A program made the translations under genes and the position numbers. Positions 29,546 through 39,346 of a DNA stretch of 64,000 nucleotides are shown here, piece after piece (positions within the stretch are counted from its first letter, which is position 1; every line of letters begins with the position of its first letter). Below the pieces are notes generated by a model that was given only the letters and a program-made list of their open reading frames with translations, had not been told where the DNA came from and searched no databases. This DNA is from Thereva unica. Its lineage: Eukaryota; Arthropoda; Insecta; Diptera; Therevidae. The stretch covers positions 23,282,691-23,346,690 of the forward strand of contig OX465286.1 in the NCBI GenBank assembly GCA_949987705.1, read 5' to 3'.

Positions 29546-31089
29546 CTACTACCTCCGGTCACGTGCCCACTATCCCTGCCCTCTACCTCCCTACAAATTA
29601 GGCATTTGGCAGCTTGGTCACACTCCTTTACCTTGTGACCCTCTTTCCCGCAGCCTCGACACAGCCTTCCTCTATCCTGGCTGCTGCTGCAGTTTTTCGC
29701 TATGTGGCCGAACTTCATACATTTGAAGCACGGTTTTAGCGATACCCGCTCCCGCATTCGGCATACAACCCAGCCGACCCGAATCTTACCTGCTGCGATA
29801 GCCTTCTTCGCAGCTTCAACAGGCAGGCTTATTAACGCCGTCTGTGTGCCCCCCCACGACTCTCTTAGCCCGAGGACATCCTTTTCTTCGACCGTCAGAC
29901 CTAGCTGGGTCCTCAGTGCTTCGCAGACCTCTTCCTTGGTTGTGATCTCATCCAAGTCTCTGCACTCGATCACCACCGTATTTGTGCTGGCTCTCACCTC
30001 AGCCACCCCGCTTATCGATGCTTTTACCTTCTGCTCTAAGTCCCCGGTCTTAGCATCTCCCCTCTTGAGTTCAAGCAGGAGATCGCCCTTTTGCGTTCTC
30101 CTGACCCTTTTTACGCTACTTCCGACCTCTGCGAGGGAGGAATCTGTCCTCACCTTGCGAAGGATCTCCGCGTAAGTCGCTTCCCCTTTGGTCGTGATGA
30201 TGATGGCATCCGACCTGGTCTTCTGCTTCAGCTTGCTTCCCTCTTTCAACCTTCTTTTCTTCAGTTTCCTCTTTTTTCGCTCCACCGTCGTCCAGGCAAA
30301 GCCTTCCGGGTTCCTGCTCTCGTTTTCGATGGGGCGTGCCGCCTGCAGTGGGGCTGGCTCGGCCACTGCTTCGGGAGTCTTTCCCTTTTTCCTCTTGGGG
30401 GTGTGCTGCTGTAGCTGCACCTCCTCATTGAGCTCTCTACGGCGCTTGCGCGGCCGCGGCTCTTTGCTCTTCTCTTGGGGCCGTTTCTCTCCAGCATCCC
30501 CGGTTGAACGGCCCTCTTTATGTTGCGGCAATTCTTCTGTTTGTGCCGATGAATCCACCAGCTCTTTCGCCCTCTGCTGGGTCATTTTTTCCTCCTTCGC
30601 TTTGAGGTAGGTTGACCTAACCCACCTAATCTTCTCTTTTATGGCGAGCTCGACGTTTTTCTTAGCGTCGACGTATTCCATGAGGTCTTTTATCATATCC
30701 CCTAATTTCTCAAAAGGAGATGATTGAGCCTCCTCCGCTGTGGTCGCCGGAGTACTCACCCTCACTTCACCATTTTTCACTGACCCAAGGTGCACTAGGT
30801 CGTTGTTACTCTTTTTCGGCGGTGTCCTCGCCGTCTTGTAGCTCCTTGGGATGGAGTTCTTTGAATTTCCTTCTTGGGGAGTCGCACTGTGTTGCTCAGA
30901 ACCAGGATGCTCCTGGTCCTTAGCACTCTTTGGTGGTGGTGTTCGCACCGTCTTTCTGCTCCTTTGGATGGAATTACCATCCTCCGGAGTCGCCCTTTGT
31001 TGGGCTATAAAAGCCCTAGCTGTATTTGGAGCTTTGGGAGGTGCTCCAGCCTCATTGGTTTTTTTTGAATTCTCTATTTTGAATCCCAC
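29503..31089 (-). CDS. R1-clade ORF1: gag-like nucleic-acid-binding protein
   Basis: A frame of 528 codons with no AUG near its start. The conserved frame begins after a TGA near 31114 and could start at CTG or GTG (31089). The N-terminus holds a duplicated unit of about 37 residues (RATPEDGNSIQRSRKTVRT and SATPQEGNSKNSIPRSYKTA). A Lys/Glu-rich middle is followed by a conserved domain and three zinc knuckles: CFKCMKFGHIAKNC, CRGCGKEGHKVKEC, and CLICREVEGRDSGH with a final Cys. R1-type ORF1 proteins bind the element RNA and, in TRAS/SART elements, guide it to the target. The first in-frame ATG would remove about 130 residues that copy C conserves, so a non-AUG start is likely. Confidence 0.85.
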   Translation of the reverse strand: MGFKIENSKKTNEAGAPPKAPNTARAFIAQQRATPEDGNSIQRSRKTVRTPPPKSAKDQEHPGSEQHSATPQEGNSKNSIPRSYKTARTPPKKSNNDLVHLGSVKNGEVRVSTPATTAEEAQSSPFEKLGDMIKDLMEYVDAKKNVELAIKEKIRWVRSTYLKAKEEKMTQQRAKELVDSSAQTEELPQHKEGRSTGDAGEKRPQEKSKEPRPRKRRRELNEEVQLQQHTPKRKKGKTPEAVAEPAPLQAARPIENESRNPEGFAWTTVERKKRKLKKRRLKEGSKLKQKTRSDAIIITTKGEATYAEILRKVRTDSSLAEVGSSVKRVRRTQKGDLLLELKRGDAKTGDLEQKVKASISGVAEVRASTNTVVIECRDLDEITTKEEVCEALRTQLGLTVEEKDVLGLRESWGGTQTALISLPVEAAKKAIAAGKIRVGWVVCRMRERVSLKPCFKCMKFGHIAKNCSSSQDRGRLCRGCGKEGHKVKECDQAAKCLICREVEGRDSGHVTGGSRCPAYKEALKSRRR

Positions 31090-31118
31090 GAGTTGCGCGA
31101 GAAAGGACAGTCACCCAT
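31074..31118 (-). promoter_or_regulatory. Short upstream ORF overlapping the R1 ORF1 start
   Basis: ATG 31118 gives MGDCPFSRNSWDSK then TAG, in a different frame from ORF1 and ending about five codons inside it. The same 15-codon frame is present in copy C (ATG about 42820) and in the 5'-UTR fragment at 22754-22990. The frame is also open further upstream, with other ATGs. It may control access of ribosomes to ORF1. Confidence 0.5.
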
Positions 31119-31322
31119 GGCAGAGCTCCGCATTACCACGGGAAGGCTACATTGAAACCGAAGGTCGCCTGGTATTCGGAGTCCATCGTTAGCGGTACAC
31201 TGACGCAGTACCATACATCCCCTCAGCACGATAGTTTCCACCTTGGGATTTCGTGTATCTATCTTAGTTAGCCACAAGCCTAAGCCTCACCACCGCGACA
31301 AGGTGTAGATACAAGGTGAGGA

Positions 31323-31327
31323 TATAT

Positions 31328-31406
<79 letters not shown>
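31323..31406. repeat. (TA)n microsatellite
   Basis: About 84 bp of TA with occasional TG. It joins the 5' end of R1 copy A to the hairpin. Confidence 0.95.
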
Positions 31407-31411
<5 letters not shown>

Positions 31412-31664
31412 CGCACATCCCGAAGAAAAGTGTAATAACTGGAAATTAATGAAATTCTGGATTATTACAAAAATCAGTTATAAAAACGACAACCTGCTTC
31501 CAGAGAAAACCGTAGTAAAGCTATGTATAAATTTCTCACGGCGAAATTTATACATAGCTTTACTACGGTTTTCTCTGGAAGCAGGTTGTCGTTTTTATAA
31601 CTGATTTTTGTAATAATCCAGAATTTCATTAATTTCCAGTTATTACACTTTTCTTCGGGATGTG

Positions 31665-31671
<7 letters not shown>
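31407..31671. repeat. Perfect inverted repeat, 128-bp arms, 9-nt spacer
   Basis: Arms 31407-31534 and 31544-31671 are exact reverse complements around CTCACGGCG. Both strands even encode the same peptide (NNWKLMKFWIITKISYKNDN). Both outer ends pass into (TA)n. No known family was recognised. Confidence 0.9.

Positions 31672-31726
<55 letters not shown>
31672..31726. repeat. (TA)n microsatellite
   Basis: About 55 bp of pure TA between the hairpin and the foldback element. Confidence 0.95.
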
Positions 31727-31728
<2 letters not shown>

Positions 31729-32795
31729 GACATTCCACGTCAAATCGGACAAAATTTTTTCGACCCCCCTCCGTTTTGGCTGAAATTTTTCAGGGACTTT
31801 GGGCAACTATTTAAGACTACAAAAAAAAATTTTTTTGAATTTTTTCATTAATCTATTGATCAATAAAAATTAAATGTGTTTTTTCGGGATTTTCATGAAT
31901 TTTGACTTTCTTTTTTGATTTTGGCTCTATATCTTTCGTTGGGGTCGACGTTTTTGATAGGTTTTACATGTTTTCAGGTCAGAGGGGTTGTTTACAAACA
32001 AATTTGCTGAAAAACATAAACATATTTTCGAATTCAAGGTCAAAAGGTCAAAAAATAGTAAAAAACTTTAAAATTCAATTTCTCAAATACCCCATCTCGA
32101 AAATGGACGTTTTTGGTGTCAAAAAAAATGAACCTCTTTCCATGAAATGAATTTTGGACCGCCATCTTGGCTGCCATTTTGAATTTTGAAAATCTGGCCG
32201 CAGATTCGTAATCAGCCCCCAAAAATAACCCTTTATACAAGTTTTGGTGAAAATTGATGACGTTTCAACTATATCCAGGGCAAAGAATTCAATAAATATC
32301 GTAAAAAATTAAAGATTATAAACCAATACTCATAATTTTCGAAATCCTTAAGGGCCCATCGAAATTTTTGATCGAGGTGTTAGAGTGACTTCTCCCGAAC
32401 ATTTTGACACCAAAAACGTCCATTTTCGAGATAGGGTATTTGAGAAAATGAATTTTAAAGTTTTTTACTATTTTTTGACCTTTTGACCTTGAATTCGAAA
32501 ATATGTTTATGTTTTTCAGCAAATTTGTTTGTAAACAACCCCTCTGACCTGAAAACATGTAAAACCTATCAAAAACGTTGACCCCAACGAAAGATATAGA
32601 GCCAAAATCGAGAAAGAAAGTCAAAATTCATAAAAATCCCTAAAAAAGCATTTAATTTTTATTGTCAATATATTGTCGAAAAAATTCTAAAAATTTTTTT
32701 TTGTAGCCTTAAATAGTTGCCCAAAGTCCCTGAAAAATTTCAGCCAAAACGGAGGGGGGTCGAAAAATTTTGTCCGATTTGACGTAGAATGTCCC
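31727..32795. mobile_element. Foldback-type DNA element with ~400-bp terminal inverted repeats
   Basis: Left end GGGACATTCCACGTCAAATC, right end GATTTGACGTAGAATGTCCC. The arms (about 31727-32125 and 32400-32795) match at over 90% by eye, around a 275-bp middle containing CCGCCATCTTGGCTGCCATT. It is non-coding. Flanks are TATA-rich, so a target duplication cannot be read with confidence. A second partial copy is at 24001-24655. Confidence 0.75.
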
Positions 32796-32800
32796 ATATA

Positions 32801-33788
32801 TCTTACTAATATTATAAACGTGAATGTTTGTATGTATGTTTGTTACTCTTTCACGCAAAAACTACTGAATTGATTTTAATGAAACTTTACAATAATATAG
32901 CTCATATATCAGAATAACATATAGGCTATAATTTATAAAAAAAATTCAACATGGCCGCCGAAAACTCAAAATGGCCACGCAAATTGTGTTCCGATTTCAA
33001 TGAAAGTTGGTATATAGAGGTTTTTAAGGTCGCTAATAACGAATTTGTGGTCAAAACTTATAAATTCAAAATGGCCGTGCCAATATGGCCGACGAATTTG
33101 CCAATTGTGTTCCGATTCCAATGAAAATCGAAATCTGGCGGATTTTAAGGTTGCAAATAACGAATTTATGATCAAAACTTATAAATTCAAAATGGCCGCG
33201 CCAATATGGCCGACGAATTTTTCCAATTGTATTCCGATTGCAATGAAAATCGGTATCTGGGGGCTTTTAGGGCAAACAACGAATTTATGATCAAAGCTTA
33301 TAAATTCAAAATTGCGGGTCCAATATGACGCACGAATTTTCCCAAGCCACATTCTGAAATGTAGTAAATTTCTAAAATTCCCTCTAACCAGTATAGAAAC
33401 AGTAAAAACGGTAGAAAGAGTCGAAGTTTGCAAATTTGTGCGCAACTACATTGTCATCACGAGGTTAAACGATGTCATCTATCGCTTCCAAAAAGTTCGA
33501 TCGGAAAAAACGGGACCTGGAGGAAGCTGTGTTCGGGACGAATACTGAGTAAGAAGGGAGCAGTGTAACGGCTAACCGAAAAGAGAAAGTTAAAATTCCA
33601 ATTCACCGAGAAGTTACATGTTTAGATGCATCTACTTGAATACATAACGCTGTTCTAATTGAATCACCGATAAGATTGGGAAGAGGGAGTTTTTTTCCAG
33701 ATTTATTGTTTTTTTCCTACCGCGTACAACGCACACATAATTTTTTTTTTATTTAAAAGCCTTGCAACGCACACAGGTTTTTTGCTAT
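32801..33788 (+). mobile_element. Helitron-like non-autonomous element, copy 2
   Basis: 5' end A|TCTTACTAATATTATAAACG at 32801. The 3' region GCCTTGCAACGCACACAGG with GCTAT at about 33784-33788 resembles the GCTAG ends at 22645 and 35359 but has CTAT rather than CTAG. The interior is shared with 24661-25357 to 33500, then is unique. Non-coding. Confidence 0.5.
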
Positions 33789-33794
33789 AGGCTA

Positions 33795-35358
33795 TCTTAC
33801 TAATATTATAAACGCGAATGTTTGTATGGATGTTTGTTACTCTTTCAAGCAAAAACTACTGAATAGATTTTAATGAAACTTTACAATAATATAGCTCATA
33901 CTTCAGAATAACATATAGGCTATCTCGAAACCTTCGGGTCGGGTGGAGTGTACTGATATGAAAAAATCCGAAATTTTTGTATGGGAGGTACTCTTCAAAT
34001 TTCTGCTAAAGAAGTCAGATCCATTTTGTTTTGGTTTTTTTCCGAAAAAAAAATACGATTTCCAAAGTTTCAGATCGATCGGAGTTTATTTACGGATAGT
34101 TGCCGTACAATTTTGTTGAAAAAATCAGATTTTTCGCGAAGGACGCGGTTCTCTGAACTTGGATTGAAGTAACTTCGGCTGCATGTGCCTGATTTTAGCA
34201 ATGTATGGCTTAAATGAAAGGTCTCGAAACCAAAAAGACGACAAATTCAATAATCAGATGTTCGTCGCTTTTTCTTTTTGAGCTATGGTACCTGGAAATT
34301 TGCATAGATTTCAAGGTGCTTGATTTTTCAACATACAATAATTTTGCATGGGACATATTTTTTTTCATATTTCTTACGGAAAAATTACTCTTTATCATGC
34401 CGTTAAATGTTTGAAAAGTTCGCCCAATGTTGCCAAACGTTGCTTATTGAACGTATTAACTGTCTCCATTCATAGTGTGAAGTGTGACATCATCGGGAAT
34501 TGCATCAACGCTACTTGATGGTGGATGTTTAGTGTATTGAGCACCCAAGTTCCTATTGAATTTGAACCAGAGAGAAACACCTACATGTAACATCAGTAAA
34601 AACTCCCGTATTGCCACATCCGTGCAAAATTATTATTTTGGAGCGAATGCACCATGGCCTATAAAAAATAGGTCGAAGCGCATGACAGGGCTTTTCAAGA
34701 TTTCCGAGGAAAACCTAATCCATGGTAGGCGCTCTGACACTACTTGCTCAACTTTGCCTGGTATACTTCGATCAAAGCCTGCAAATGAGCTGAACGGATG
34801 CATGCTTGAAAGCATCACATCTATGGAACAGTATTGAAAAAACCAACTTTTGAACGTTTCAAATAGCGAAATTTCAATCGATAGCATCGATATTATTCGG
34901 AATCAAAAATACGAAAATGGCTCCTACTGTATATTAAAATTCTTATCACCTCAACTGCAAAATAAACGGAAGCTATAGCGCGTACCAAAAGAATTGGAAA
35001 TATAAACACAGGCGGCGAACTGACAATTTCACACCCATTAAAATTTCGTGTATGGATAAAGTTCAAGCGGACGTGCATTGTAATTTCTTCTTCGAAATTC
35101 ATTTACGAGCAAAAACACTCCCTCATAGCATCTGACCACGACAAGAGTGGCAGTGAGACCGCTGAATTGTGATTAGGGATATAAATGAGCAAGTGATTTG
35201 GGTTTTTAAACGAACGGAGTTACACTTTTCTTTACGAATGTACTTGCATCCCGGGATTTGAGACTCTCAGTGCCCATCGATTTTGAGATTCCCAATTGTT
35301 TTGGCGCACGCCATACTATTGGCTTATTTGTGCAGCGAGGCGCACCGGGTTCCAGCTA

Positions 35359-35359
<1 letters not shown>
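33795..35359 (+). mobile_element. Helitron-like non-autonomous element, complete ends
   Basis: 5' end A|TCTTACTAATATTATAAACG at 33795. The 3' end has GTGC-(8 nt)-GCAC (GTGCAGCGAGGCGCAC) followed by CCGGGTTCCAGCTAG and T at 35360. A TC start, a short hairpin about 12 nt from CTAG and an A/T target all fit Helitrons. The 1.56-kb interior has no Rep/helicase; beyond the first 130 bp it is unlike the neighbouring copy. Confidence 0.6.

Positions 35360-35408
<49 letters not shown>
35360..35408. repeat. (TA)n microsatellite
   Basis: About 49 bp of TA between a Helitron end and the left TIR of the 3.9-kb transposon. Confidence 0.95.
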
Positions 35409-35410
<2 letters not shown>

Positions 35411-35753
35411 GTGGTCGCGCGGAAGAATCAGGTAACTCCATTTTTTTGGAAAATTGAAAAACCCCTAAAAGTGGAATGTTTTTTTGATTCACTATCATTC
35501 TATCAGAGCGAAATTTTAATATTGCACATCATTTCCGAGTTATTGAGAAACAAAAAACCGCGTAAATGATGCATTTTGGGAAATAACAAGGCAACTCCAT
35601 ACCATTTGGGGAAAAACAAGGCAACTCCACGAAATTTTTAATTTAACTAGAAAATTCAACTCAAATTCAAACATAATTTATTTATAACATTATATTTAAA
35701 AAATGGTAGGCTGAATATATCATAAATTGACATCTTTTTATGTTTTCGAGTCT

Positions 35754-37485
35754 TCAATGGCTGCTTTGATGGAGTACAACTACTTTTTTTTTCTGTTGAA
35801 ACCTTGCAGATTTTCTTGTGACTGAGGTTTCATCGTTCGGTTGACTATTCACAGTTTTTTTCGATTTGCGGCTCGCGCTTTTCTTTCGCATCTTTCGACG
35901 CGGTTCCGGATCCTGTGCAGCATCTTCGCCAGACTGCACATCACCACTGCCTTTCCTCTCGCGCCCTTTTTTCGACGATCTTTTTCTTTTGGGTTTTTGT
36001 CGGTCCGCGCTCGAACTTGAATGGCTTTTGTTCGATTTCGTAACCTTGGCGTTTACCTTTCTGGTCACACTTTTCCTCTGGTTTTTTCTGGTCAGCTGCT
36101 CGCCAACGGTAGTCGCGCTTTCGTCCAAATCACCTCGCGAATAGAGAAACTCAAGATCAGGATCTATATTCACCTCAGTCGCCTTGTATATTTGGGGTAG
36201 ATTTGCGTTAAAACAGTGCACGTCCTCTCGCAAAAGTGGTAACAAGCTAACTAAATCTTTTTTCTTTTCTTTAGTGATTGGAAGGGTAATGTGATTACAT
36301 GGAACTAGGTGATCATCTAACTTTGTGTTAGGTTCTTCCCGGAGATGCAGTGTGAAAAAGGGGTCGTCTTCAGACAGGGTATTTTTATATCTAACAATAC
36401 TCTGTTCTTCCTTTACATATCTGAGCCACTTTACATCGCTGATTCTGAAAGGTGCGTTTTCCTGGCAACGTTTTGGGACAACCAAAGTGCCTTTGTAAAG
36501 TTCGTCATAGCTGAAAATATCAGACTGGTCCAAGACAACAACTCGGAAAGGATTGGAACTCTTCGCATCGCGTACAAACTGGTACCAATCGTCTGGCCAG
36601 TGAATTTCTTTGTTTGTCCGTTTCTTAGCTCGCTCGATCACTGAATGATCGGTGTCACATTCCATGTGCGTGTGCCCAGGCTCTAAAAATTTGTGATCAA
36701 CTTTTTTCAAGGTGGGGTGGTTCGCGACGCTTATGGATAACATACCCATCATGGTTTTGTTTTGTCCATAGCACGAATCGGAAAACAGAACAACGCGCTC
36801 ACTCACTGTCCCGAGGAACTTATAAATACAAGAAGTTATTTCGTTGCTTCCTCGTTTAGAAACAGTTTCATTCCACATGTAACATGTCGTTTCAGACATC
36901 GTGTTGTTGTTGACGGTCAGATTGTAGGTCCACAAAGCTCTTTTAAAAAACGCGATGGACGTACTAAGCGAAGGAGTTCGTAGGCATTGCTGCAAGTCGA
37001 AGGAGCACATAATCATAGACCCATTTGAATCTTTCGCTGCGCGTTTGTCTTTCGTTTTCACTTCGAATGCCGAGTCCACGTCGTCGAGATGATTTTTTCT
37101 CAACTCCAGCACTTCTTTCTTCCGATCTTCGTACGCCTCATACTTCAATTGCACCGCAAATAAGTCACACTTGTGGCAGGTATCTATCTTAGGTGGCTTG
37201 AATTTGATTCCTGTGCCTGTAAAAATTTCGCGATACCCAACTGGCGATTCACATTCGGCGACGTACAGCTTGTACATTTTGGAGATGCTCAAATCAGAGG
37301 GCAAGTATTTTTTGGAGCTGTGAGACCGTCCGTAATGACTCTCGCACCGCCGTTTGCAATCTTTTAATTTTTCACATCTCCGTTTATCAACTTTTTTGTT
37401 TTGCGCAGTAACGTAAGACTTGCCTCGATTCCGCCGTTTTTGGCGTTTTTCTTTTGCAGTACTTTTTTTTTCTTGCGTCGTTTCG
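35754..37485 (-). pseudogene. DDE-like transposase of an unassigned superfamily, N-terminal frameshift
   Basis: An open frame of about 570 codons from about 37480 to the stop at 35754. Features in order: basic KRRNRGKSYV near the N-terminus; cysteine pairs CEKLKDCKRRC and CHKCDLF (zinc binding); VVLFSDSCYGQNKTMMGMLS (first catalytic-type Asp); HKFLEPGHTHMECDTDHSVI with ER (His/Asp/Glu cluster); and a Lys/Arg/Ser-rich tail with NLS-like KPKRKRSSKKGRERKG. The FSDxCxGQN ... PGHTxMExD ... HSxIE pattern is shared by DUF7869-type proteins, thought to be RNase H-fold nucleases. A 9-A run near 37465 shifts the frame from upstream SASENPSDDARPKRR, and the true start lies beyond. The exact superfamily is not assigned. 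Confidence 0.6.
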
Positions 37486-37579
37486 GTCTGGCATCGTCCG
37501 ACGGATTTTCACTCGCCGAACCTTGAATAAATTTTAGAAAGTCAAAACAAATTCGTAACAAGTAAGGAGGTCCAATCAA

Positions 37580-38159
37580 AAAGGCTAAAATCTACAATTT
37601 CTAACCGAATTGCACAATTTTTGGATATTTTGCGTATCTTGAAAACATAATAATGACAATTCAAGCTAGCTGCGTACAAAGAGAGAGGCGCTGAGCCAAA
37701 CGCTTAGTAAAACAGTACGCACCGTCGGACAAATTGTTGAAAAACAATATCTATAATGATTCTATCAAATTTTTACTTTTACCACTATATAATTGAAGAA
37801 TCGAGCTATCCGAAACTGCAATAAAAAAATTTCAAATTTTTTCTCATTATTCACCATTTTTGGTTTGGACCTCCCCTTAATATTTTCCATTAATGAAAAT
37901 CACCCGATGTTTCGCGATCAGAATCAGCTACTTGCAAATCGCGTTCTGCAGTACCTTCGATGTGAGGTAGTTCAATTTCTAAAAATTTATAATGAAATTT
38001 CATCGAGTACTAAAAAATGTAAAAAATCACTAGTATTTACCTGCATCGTCAAGCTCATGAACGGATAAACTTTAAAAGGAGACGGGAGATCCGTATTCCT
38101 TAATAATTAAATCCATTGAATGAGCGCAATTAGTTTACACCATTGAACGGACTGCGCTG
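37580..38159. other. Transposon interior, no gene recognised
   Basis: Probably 5' exon or UTR of the minus-strand transposase. Short frames only, none with recognisable motifs. Confidence 0.3.
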
Positions 38160-38774
38160 AATAACCGTGACGTGGAACTGGTAAATAAATTCTGCTACCT
38201 CGGTAGTGTTATTACCGAAAATGGTGGGGCAGAAGAAGACGTAAGTTCCAGAATAAACAAAGCACGAGGCGCATATGCATGCCTGTCCCGCATATGGAGA
38301 TCAACGGAGATCTCAACTAACACCAAATTGCGGCTGTTCAACTCCAACGTTATGGCAGTTCTTTTGTACGGTTGCGAAACATGGAAAGTCACCCAATTCA
38401 TCACAGGGCGCCTACAAGTCTTCATCAACAGATGCCTTCGTCGTATCCTAAAAATCCGCTGGCAAGATAGAATTTCAAACAAAGAACTTTGGCGCCGTGC
38501 CGGCCAAGAAAGGATAGACGACCAAATCAGGCGAAGGAAATGGAATTGGGTTGGCCACACCTTGCGACGCGAAAACGAAAATCTAGCCAAACAGGCCCTT
38601 GACTGGAATCCGCAAGGTTCCCGTCGAGTAGGAAGACCTAGAACAACGTGGAGGAGAACCCTACTAGAAGAAGCCGCAACAACTGGGAGATCCTGGTCGG
38701 AGCTAAGAGCTGTCGCGCAAAACAGAGTCCGCTGGAGGGCAACTGTTTCCGCCCTATGTCCCATGAGGGATTAA
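38160..38774 (+). pseudogene. RTE ORF2 C-terminal region
   Basis: The frame reads LVNKFCYLGSVITENGGAEE, VLLYGCETWKVTQF, LQVFINRCLRRILKIRWQDR, RRKWNWVGHTLRRENENL and SRRVGRPRTTWRRTL. These are the hallmark post-RT motifs of RTE/BovB-like ORF2 proteins. About 205 codons remain, without an ATG start and without RT catalytic motifs, so the fragment is a truncated insertion. Confidence 0.8.
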
Positions 38775-38797
38775 AGGAGTTTGAAGAAGAAGAATTA
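38160..38797 (+). mobile_element. 5'-truncated RTE-clade LINE inside the TIR transposon
   Basis: Contains the 3' end of an RTE ORF2 to the stop at 38774, then a short 3' UTR ending GGAGTTTGAAGAAGAAGAA, the short-repeat tail typical of RTE elements. The RT domain is absent through 5' truncation. Confidence 0.75.
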
Positions 38798-39331
38798 GTT
38801 TACACACATTTTACATTCCGTCATTCAGAACTTTATGAACAGTAAAACAATTGACAGTCGCTCGTTAGATACGCAAATTTGCTTACGCACACTCAATCGT
38901 CCAGAAATTGAAGTGGCGCGTGGCGCGACTATCCCCACCACTACTTAGCAACGGGAACGGGACGGGACATTTTGCGCTAATGACTTCCTATACTCATCGA
39001 TTTATAAGACGTTGTCAGGTCAAAAAATTAATATTGTAGTAATAGTAACAGCGTTTTTTCGCAAAAAGAACATCTTTTTGAAAAAACCAGGTAACTCCAT
39101 TTTTTGCGAAAAAACCAGGTAAGTGACATCGTTTAGCCGTATTTGCGTCTAAAATTGTGGGTAATGTCTCTAAAAATCTTCATTCGCATTCGAAAAAAGG
39201 TTTTCTCATGTTTTTATACGTCGTAAAACGATTAACATCAAAAAAACATGCAAAGTTTATCAAAAAAGTTAAACGCGTTTTTCTCCTGTTTTCCGAAAAT
39301 GGAGTTACCTGATTCTTCCGCGCGACCACAG

Positions 39332-39346
39332 ATATATATATATATA
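39332..39346. repeat. Short (TA)n tract
   Basis: Fifteen bp of TA between the right TIR of the 3.9-kb transposon and the A-tail of R1 copy B. Confidence 0.9.

Larger units (their letters stand above)
35409..39331 (-). mobile_element. 3.9-kb TIR DNA transposon with DDE-like transposase
   Basis: Perfect 36-bp TIRs begin CTGTGGTCGCGCGGAAGAAT (35409) and mirror it at 39331. Subterminal copies of AACAAGGCAACTCCA or ACCAGGTAACTCCA lie at about 35587, 35619, 39088 and 39112, likely transposase-binding sites. The element sits in (TA)n at both ends, so the target duplication is hidden. It carries a minus-strand transposase and an RTE fragment at about 38160-38797. Confidence 0.75.

Noticed and set aside
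31404..31604. 66-codon frame in the perfect hairpin
   Set aside because: The same peptide is read from both strands because the DNA is palindromic; no evidence of coding.
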